From Coptis chinensis (Eukaryota; Streptophyta; Magnoliopsida; Ranunculales; Ranunculaceae), in NCBI GenBank assembly GCA_015680905.1, contig CM027377.1:26498501-26562500 (forward strand): DNA of 64,000 nt. The letters are read 5' to 3'. A program made the translations under genes and the position numbers. The notes under the pieces are model-generated. The model did not search any database and was not told the DNA's origin. It saw nothing but the letters and a program-made list of their open reading frames with translations. Positions 57,381 to 64,000 of the stretch are shown here, piece by piece. Each line of letters starts with the position of its first letter. Positions within the stretch are counted from its first letter, which is position 1.

Positions 57381-58069
57381 CCTTGTTAGTAATTCGGGAT
57401 ATGGTAAAAATTAGGTACGAGAATAATTCGAGAATTATTCGGTGATTCAAAAAAACAATACGGTCAAGTATTCGGTCAAAAATTTTCAATACGGCAGTTA
57501 TGCCGTGTTTAATTAATACATGTTTTAAACGTTTAGTTGCAAAAATTCGGAAGTTAAAAATCCGTAATATTATGTTAGTAAATATTAGTAATAGTTGTCG
57601 TTCTTTACAACATAACAAACATATCTAAACAATTTAGCTACAAAAATATTGAAACCAATTAAATGGTCCACATATGTACTTTCATTTATTTGTTCTTGGA
57701 TTGAAATTACCGTTCAAATTTCAAAATACACACATACCATGACATGACAATTTAAATATTGCCCAAAAAGTATAAAAACAAAGCTTTTGGATTAATTTAT
57801 CACTAAAAATGTAAGAGTGAGGGACTTAAAGTAAGAGTGAGGACATAAAGTATATAAAAAATAACAAAAACGCAACCGAATTTTCATTATTATTTTTTTT
57901 TATATTTATTTTTTAGTCGAAAATTCGGCAAAATCCGTATTATTCATTTCAAAAGCAAAAAATCGCGAATTATTGCGAATCTTTCAAACATTCGGAAATA
58001 TTATACGTTTTGCCCTTCAAAAATTCGATTATTGAATTATTCGAATAATTCGGCGAATTGCTAACAATG
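57381..58069. mobile_element. hAT-type MITE
   Basis: 689 bp, ends CCTTGTTAGTAATTCG and CGAATTGCTAACAATG, flanked by a perfect 8-bp duplication CATACACA (57373-57380, 58070-58077). Interior of AATTATTCG and AAATTCGG subrepeats. The - strand frame at 57328-57618 lies mostly inside it and is not a gene. Confidence 0.85.
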
Positions 58070-58077
58070 CATACACA

Positions 58078-58670
58078 ACCACACAACCATAGAACAAAAT
58101 GCATATCGAGCTAAGTGAAGTCTGTCTGGATATACAAGTACAAAGAAAACATCTCTGTATTGAAAATTTATCCAAAAAAAAATTGTAAAAAAGTCGGTAC
58201 CTACTGGAAGCCAATTGATATGTTACAAAAAAGAAGGTAGCACATAAATACTTGAGGTATTAAGTTATTCATGTCCAGGTATGTGCCTTCAGTGACCCAT
58301 ACATGGTTGGATCATGAAAGAGCAACTTGGCTGACTACTGTGTGGACGTGTGGACTCATACGGAAGATCCTAACTTTTACAAGGAGCTTCCACCCCAAGC
58401 AAACAACAATTATTTTTGCTGCACCCCCCCCCCCCCACCCCCACCCCCACCTCCAAAACAGAGGGGAAAACAAAAGCAAAACAATTATCACCATTTCTCA
58501 TAGGCTTCCTTCCATATATTATATTGGAATGAATTTGTATTACAATAATTTACACCAAAAATTATGAAAACTTTTTCCCTATGTATACAGGAATCACTAT
58601 TATTCTCTAAGTGATTATTGCATAATGAATCTCAATTAGTATTTTTTTTCCTGAGATTTCTTACATATAG
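58078..58670. other. Downstream flank of the right-end gene
   Basis: Includes a C-rich tract (about 58426-58453, C runs broken by A). No gene recognised. Confidence 0.4.
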
Positions 58671-58709
58671 TAATGATTTACTAAAACAGCAGAATTGTAA
58701 TTCAATGTC

Positions 58710-58931
58710 ACCTCAAAAAGCAGCTGCCCACCAATAGATAAGATATATCCTATCAGCCTTCCACATTTCAGAAACAATTGACCTCCACTGCTGGAAAACA
58801 TAGTCTTCTTTTGGATTTCCAGAGATAAAGCCATCCCATTTGAGTTGCATATTTTGCAGAGAGCAACTTGCCAAAGACCGAAGCACATAAGGGTGTATAA
58901 ACCCAAGATTAGTGGATATTGAGTCAACCAA
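58710..58931 (-). CDS. Candidate exon of an unidentified gene
   Basis: The - strand from 58932 reads ATTAG/TGTTTGGTTGAC, a possible splice acceptor, then an open frame with natural composition: LVDSISTNLGFIHPYVL, SLASCSLQNMQLKWDGF, NPKEDYVFQQWRSIVSEMWK, to a stop near 58713. A donor-like GAG/GTCAAT inside could end the exon earlier. I do not recognise the protein. Another frame over the same bases is also open, so coding status is uncertain. The Helitron at 58939 separates it from possible upstream exons near 63.4 kb. Confidence 0.4.
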
Positions 58932-58938
58932 ACACTAA

Positions 58939-61900
58939 TCTATATAATAAAACAGCTTGGTTTTTAAATGGTTTGTGTGAAGTCTACATCAGATAGCTAA
59001 TAGTTAATACAATCAGTACATCTGACGGTATACCGACACGATTAAAGAGTAAGTTGATTCCAATTAGGAAACAATTTTTATGAAAACGTACTCAAATAAA
59101 TTACTACTAACTTATCTAGAATTTATTAAATTTATCTAACTTATTTAAATTCTAACTTATCTAGAATTTATTAAACTTATCTAACTTATTTAAATTCTAA
59201 CTTATCTAAATTTATCTAAATTTATCTAAATTCTAACTAATGATATTAATCTTTATAGCTTTCTTATCGACAAACTCTCTATAGCCTTCTCCAGACTGCC
59301 CAACACCTCCTCACATATTACTTTCTTCTCAATCTCGAATAGCTTGGTTTTTAAGTGGTTTGTGTGAAGCCTACATCGGATAGTTAATAGTTAATACAAT
59401 CAGTATTTCTGACGGTAGACCGACATGATTAAAGAGTAAGTTGATTCCAATTAGGAAACAATCTTTATGAAAACATATTCAAAGAAATTACTACTAACTT
59501 ATCTAGAATTTATGAAATTTATCTAAATAACTTATCTAACTTATTTAATTAAATTCTAACTTATCTAAATTTATCTAGAGTTATCTAAATTCTAACGTAC
59601 TGATGATATTAATCCTCATAGCCTTCTTATCGACAAACTCTTCGGAGAGTATTTTCCGGGTGTTGTAAATTCTCTAAATAATAAAGCAGCCTTGGTTTTT
59701 TATGTATTTATATCAAGCGGTCAGGGAGAAAACAGTTTTGGAATGATTTAACGGTAATTATAACACTTACTGATACTCACAAAATTAGAAAATAAGAATA
59801 AGAATCCTTCATCGGGCCAATCTCTCTTTTTCCTTCAAATCACTTTTAGTTACCAATAAACAAATCACTTTTAGTTTTGGGATGATCTGACGATAATTAT
59901 AACACTTATTAATACCCACGAAATTAGGAAATAAGAATCCTGGGCCAATCTCTTTTCATTACCAATAAACAAATCACTTTTAGTTACCGAAAGAAAAGAA
60001 AAAAAAACCTTACGTCTTTCACTCTTTCCTCTTCCTCATAAAGATACCTTATGACCCTTTCTTCTTCCTAACCAGTAAGGTAACACCCTTCTTCTCACCC
60101 TGTCACGTTTGAGTGCAAGGATCTACTGATGCAATCCTCATTTTAACGTTTGTCAGTGAGTTTTGTTACTTTTTCCACACTGTTTTTTCAGTAATCTAAT
60201 GATGTTGTCTCTTCTCATTACTTCGTTGTCAGTGAGTTTTGTTGCTTTTTCCACACTGTTTTTTCAGTAATCTTCTTCAATACTATTTTCTTCTCTTTAA
60301 TAAGAATTTTTAACATGATTTATCTATCTCGGTTCTCTCCACTGCGTCATGCTCTCTCCACCACTCTAAGTCTCTTCTTCAACAGGTAATATTAATTTGT
60401 ATTTAGTTTACATAGTGGTTCAATGCATAGTTTTATGGGGTAATGAAAACTATGCCTTTAACACTCAACTTGGATTTCGGCGGGATGGGATTTCGACAAA
60501 ATCCATTGATACGTGAATAAATCTTTTCTATTGAATAAGATTTCTCGGGATTAAACGACAGTTGTAAAGGCAAGTACATTTTAACGTCATTTCCTTTTAA
60601 TTGTTCAAAATTATTTCTATGCACAGAACAACAAAAAATCTACATTCATTTCGGTATGTACAGAGTGCAGAGACTTCAACGCTTCTTTTGCAAGATTGAA
60701 CTAATCAATAGAAGGTTTACGTATTGTTGAATGGGAACTTTTTTCACCAACATGGTGAGAATGTGTTTGAGTTACAAGAGAATGTAAGAGTGAAGAATTA
60801 GCTATAATGGAAGCAAGTAAGTTAGTGAAAAAATTATTTTTCACTATTTATATTTGAAAAGCTATGTCTTACTTGTCTGTAGATGTATGCTTCATTTTGT
60901 GCATTTTGTAGTTGTAAAGACGTGTTGAGTGGGAGACTAAATGCAGAAGAATGTATCGTTTTCCAATCCCAAATGTTTGTGCTGGACTCATTTCCCATGT
61001 TTATTGTATTGCATAAGTGCATGGTCAAGGATGCAACAACAACCAAAAGAGTATAAGTCAAGGCACAAATAGAACTTCTACTTTTTATGATATAATCACT
61101 CGAGTATCGAGGATCAATATCCTCTCTTCTTATAAGATTTTTGAATCCTCATGATTTATAATATGATATTTTAGTTTCGATAAATTTTTATATTAAGGTT
61201 GTAGTTTCTTGGATGTTTTCGGCCTCTTTGTATTGTGACTTTGTGTGCACTTATTAGGACTTCATAACCGTATCTCACAGTATATGAATTTAGTTATCAT
61301 TTGACAGTTATTAATTAAGTTAAATCAAGGTACAAAGGATTGTTGGTTGAATTGAAACCAACATTTTGAGAATGTGACACATGAAGACTACCTCACACTA
61401 AGATCGGAACAAGTAGATAAAGGTAGGCTATAAAGGTAGGCAAGAAAGCATCCTCTTAATCAGATACGATTGAGTTGCATATTCGGGTCAGAAGTTTAAA
61501 AGCTAATGGTTTATATCCCTGGATTGTCTAACGAACGTAGCCGGATTGACAACATATTATATTTTCATCATTGCATTGTGAAAGGTTGACAATGATTTTG
61601 TGATTAAGATTTAGTTTACAAGAAGTGGCTACAGAAGTTCAGATTTCATTGTCAATTGGGCTCACTTCTTAATAGCTAGCTACTAAAATGCCCTATGTTG
61701 TCTTGAGCATTGGTTGTGGGCTGTCTTTAGCTTCTTACGCAGTAGTGTTGGTTGCATATATGTTGGATTTAGCAAGTATCCATTTTGTTTTTACTTATTA
61801 ATGGATCTATGACTTTCACTATTATTATATTTATGCAGGAACTATCCAACGAAAGAAATAAAGACGATAATATTTTGGCAACTGACAGATTCCCCACCCA

Positions 61901-63076
61901 TTGAAGTTTGCAAATTGGGCATTAGAGGCATTAAGAGCAAATTTTGGAAGTTCATTTGAGTAGCAAACCTATTTCCAGTGATATTTTTGAGTGGCAGATC
62001 GAACTATTCCCAGCACAGTAGTATATTTGAGTAGCAGACTTATAAATTTGTTTACAATAGTCATGTTTTAATTGGGCCTATTTGAAGCTCCATGGGCTCT
62101 ATGTTGGTCATTTGAAATATTTTTTTTTGTTCAATGTAATGACATAATTTGTAGTGCATCTTACATATGATCTCTTATGCATTTTTGTAGTAATTGTGTA
62201 ATGGACGTGATTAATTAGATGCATTGAATTCATTTAGTTACTATCTTTGAACATTTGATGTTGACAAAATCAAGAAAACTTGAGAACTTTTTGTTACTTC
62301 AGCAGTTCATATTAGTTACTGCTTTTGTTGTTGGTTGTTGACATTTCGTTTGGCAGTCTATTGGATTGCAGACTTGCAAACATGTCATTTAGCAAGAAAC
62401 ATTTGATATCAATTTGGGATCTTAGTTGTTTGATCCAAGCATGTTCTACCGTAGGACTATCTGCAGAACTATTGATGATAATAATTATGTGCTCATGAAT
62501 AAGCTAATCTCGCTATGTATTTAGCAAGATTAAAAACAAGTAAACCAAAAGACCCACAAAATTTCTCTCAAGAAGATTGTCATTGGCGAAAATTGCATTT
62601 GCTTGCTTAACGACGCGGATGAGGTGTACTTCAATGTTCACTCTAAGTATACACATGTGTGACAAGTTCTCACTAAGAACCTAATAGTGCTCCAACAGTG
62701 TTTGTATAACCCTTAAGTTTTAGGTTTTTATTGATAGCAATATATACTTTGGATTATAGGAGTTTGCTATTGACTTTTTATTTATTTTTCTAATTCGTAT
62801 AAAGGGGCTTAACAACTATTCAGGTTTTGTTGGTGTAAGACATATTTACTCATAGGATTTGAAGCACTTGTGGGTGCATCACTTTTATAGGCATATTGCC
62901 GTGTGAAATTGAGTATGTATGATGCACAAAAGTTCAATTTAAATGTAAAATAATAATGGAAACACTCTTGATTTTTTCCCAATAAAATTGGGGTTAAAAT
63001 AATAAATTGCCACGATTTTATTTTGCTAAATTCACCCGTAATGACTCGAGTGGTGTAGCCACGGGTTATATTCTAG
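58939..63076 (+). mobile_element. Non-autonomous Helitron, 4.1 kb
   Basis: It starts TCTATATAATAAAACAG after an A and ends GGGTTATATTCTAG before a T. A hairpin GTGG-TGTAG-CCAC (63050-63062) lies 11 bases before the CTAG, within a longer stem ACCCGT...ACGGGT. The start closely resembles that of the large Helitron (TCTATCTAATAAAACG). No transposase or helicase frame was found inside; short frames lack domains. Its first kilobase holds repeated 5'-end-like sequence (see separate entry). No target duplication, as expected. Confidence 0.82.
58954..59720 (+). repeat. Repeated 5'-terminal blocks inside the Helitron
   Basis: AGCTTGGTTTTTAA...GGTTTGTGTGAAG, CAATCAGTA and GTAAGTTGATTCCAATTAGG occur from 58954 and again from 59341 (period 387). 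A third start-like block, TCTAAATAATAAAGCAGCC then TTGGTTTTTTATG, lies at 59673. CTTATCTAAATTT-type short repeats fill 59105-59240 and 59500-59600. Confidence 0.75.
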
Positions 63077-64000
63077 TATAATAGACAAATTAGGATGCCC
63101 CTTAGACTGTCATATGTAAGTGTATAGCATACCATAAGAATTTTCAAATGTCAGGAGACTTGTCTCTGCATACTTCACCCTGTAAGTAGTGAAGCCGGAA
63201 AAATCAGCTCGTTAGCACAACTAAGATTAACGTGAATCATAGAGAATATTTCAAGAAAAAAATCCTATTACAATCTTGACCAGAAAAAGTTATAATAATA
63301 AGGTGATGGGTAAACTACATACAAATATGTAAGAACATATAAGATCTAGTGTCATACCCTGTTTTTCCTTCGTGCCTCAAAGACATCTTCTAGAGGAGGC
63401 CGACCTACAAACATTAAAATGATACAGTAAAAAGATAGGCCTGTATCAGAAACAATCAGAGATATATGAACTAGCTACATAGAAACCAAAAGAACTAGCA
63501 AGTAGTCCAATCCATAGGATGGACATGTATTGTTTGACTTTGACATGTCAAAACAGAAGAGTAATTACAGTTTCCCATGTGCTCTTCTTTTCTTCTAAGC
63601 TATGCATGGTCCAGGTAGTATGATGAACAGCAGCAAAGCAAAATTGAGGCACAACTTTGTGACGAAGCACTAATGGAGTTATCTTGCCTTTTCTCTTGGT
63701 CGTTTTTTGGATAAGAAAGCTATCATACATTTCTTATAAATGAACTCTCTGTTATAAGCTGAATCAACACTAAATACAAGTTTAGTCAATATCGTTAAAT
63801 CATAAAGGAACCCAGTGAAGTACAAAGTTAAACCAATACACTTTACATTCAATATTACCGTATTAACTAAGTTTAGCAAAATGGGCAGAAGTATGCACCG
63901 TTAAGTTATTTAGTTATGCTGAAGGTTATTTTGGGTGGGTGGGGTGCCAGTGAAAGACTGAAGTTAGGAATAATGTGGAGTTACAAGTTTTAAACAGAGA
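63077..64000 (-). other. Candidate upstream exon(s) of the right-end gene
   Basis: On the - strand, TTTGTAG/GTCGGCC...AACAGG/GTATGAC (about 63406-63361) forms a short acceptor-exon-donor unit encoding RPPLEDVFEARRKNR, the only open frame of three. It ends in phase 0, as the candidate exon at 58931 would need. A second unit near 63183-63135 (TTACAG/GGTGAAG...TTATG/GTATGC) does not keep phase with it. A 60-codon frame at 63730-63548 (-) may also be coding. The gene is not identified and runs off the window. Confidence 0.35.

Noticed and set aside
57328..57618. 96-codon frame on the - strand
   Set aside because: It overlaps a MITE with clear ends and duplication; it shows no family resemblance.

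Overview
The window is nuclear DNA of a flowering plant, most likely a eudicot. It holds multi-exon genes with GT-AG introns, AT-rich non-coding DNA, plant-only families (GASA/snakin peptides, CBP60, F-box/DUF295, arabinogalactan-type peptide) and several layers of plant transposable elements. The species cannot be told from the sequence. All gene models were spliced by eye from reading frame, splice sites and family knowledge.

Layout. 0.5-0.9 kb: small arabinogalactan-like peptide gene (-). 1.25-8.5 kb: a palindrome-rich repeat element (copy A) split by a 6.1-kb Ty1-copia retrotransposon with two LTRs and many broken reading frames. 8.7-9.2 kb: short Helitron-like element. 9.37-18.73 kb: 18-exon gene (+) for a plastid RNI-type leucine-rich-repeat protein (EMB2004-like); its introns carry a solo-LTR-like repeat and a hAT MITE. 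19.8-21.9 kb: foldback element, a SINE, and copy B of the palindrome-rich element in the opposite orientation to copy A. 23.9-27.4 kb: a convergent pair of GASA (12-cysteine) peptide genes, one short and one with a proline-rich insert.

28.5-43.9 kb: three ~520-bp tandem repeats carrying the end of a LINE RNase H domain; the third is split by a 13.8-kb Helitron (30026-43856) whose two ends can be placed to the base. The Helitron encodes, on the - strand, decayed Rep (HUH, two tyrosines) and PIF1-like helicase. It also carries a nested hAT element with an internal triplication and, near its 5' end and on the opposite strand, a fragment of a host receptor kinase.

44.4-58.1 kb: a hAT MITE, a LINE RNase H scrap, a seven-exon CBP60 calmodulin-binding transcription-factor gene (+), a single-exon F-box/DUF295 gene (-), a hAT MITE nested in another, and a further hAT MITE. 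58.7-64 kb: part of an unidentified - strand gene whose intron appears to be split by a second, non-coding Helitron (58939-63076) landing nine bases before a candidate splice acceptor.

The host genes look intact and functionally unrelated. The main interest lies in the nested transposons, whose target-site duplications and split host repeats allow boundaries and insertion order to be read directly.
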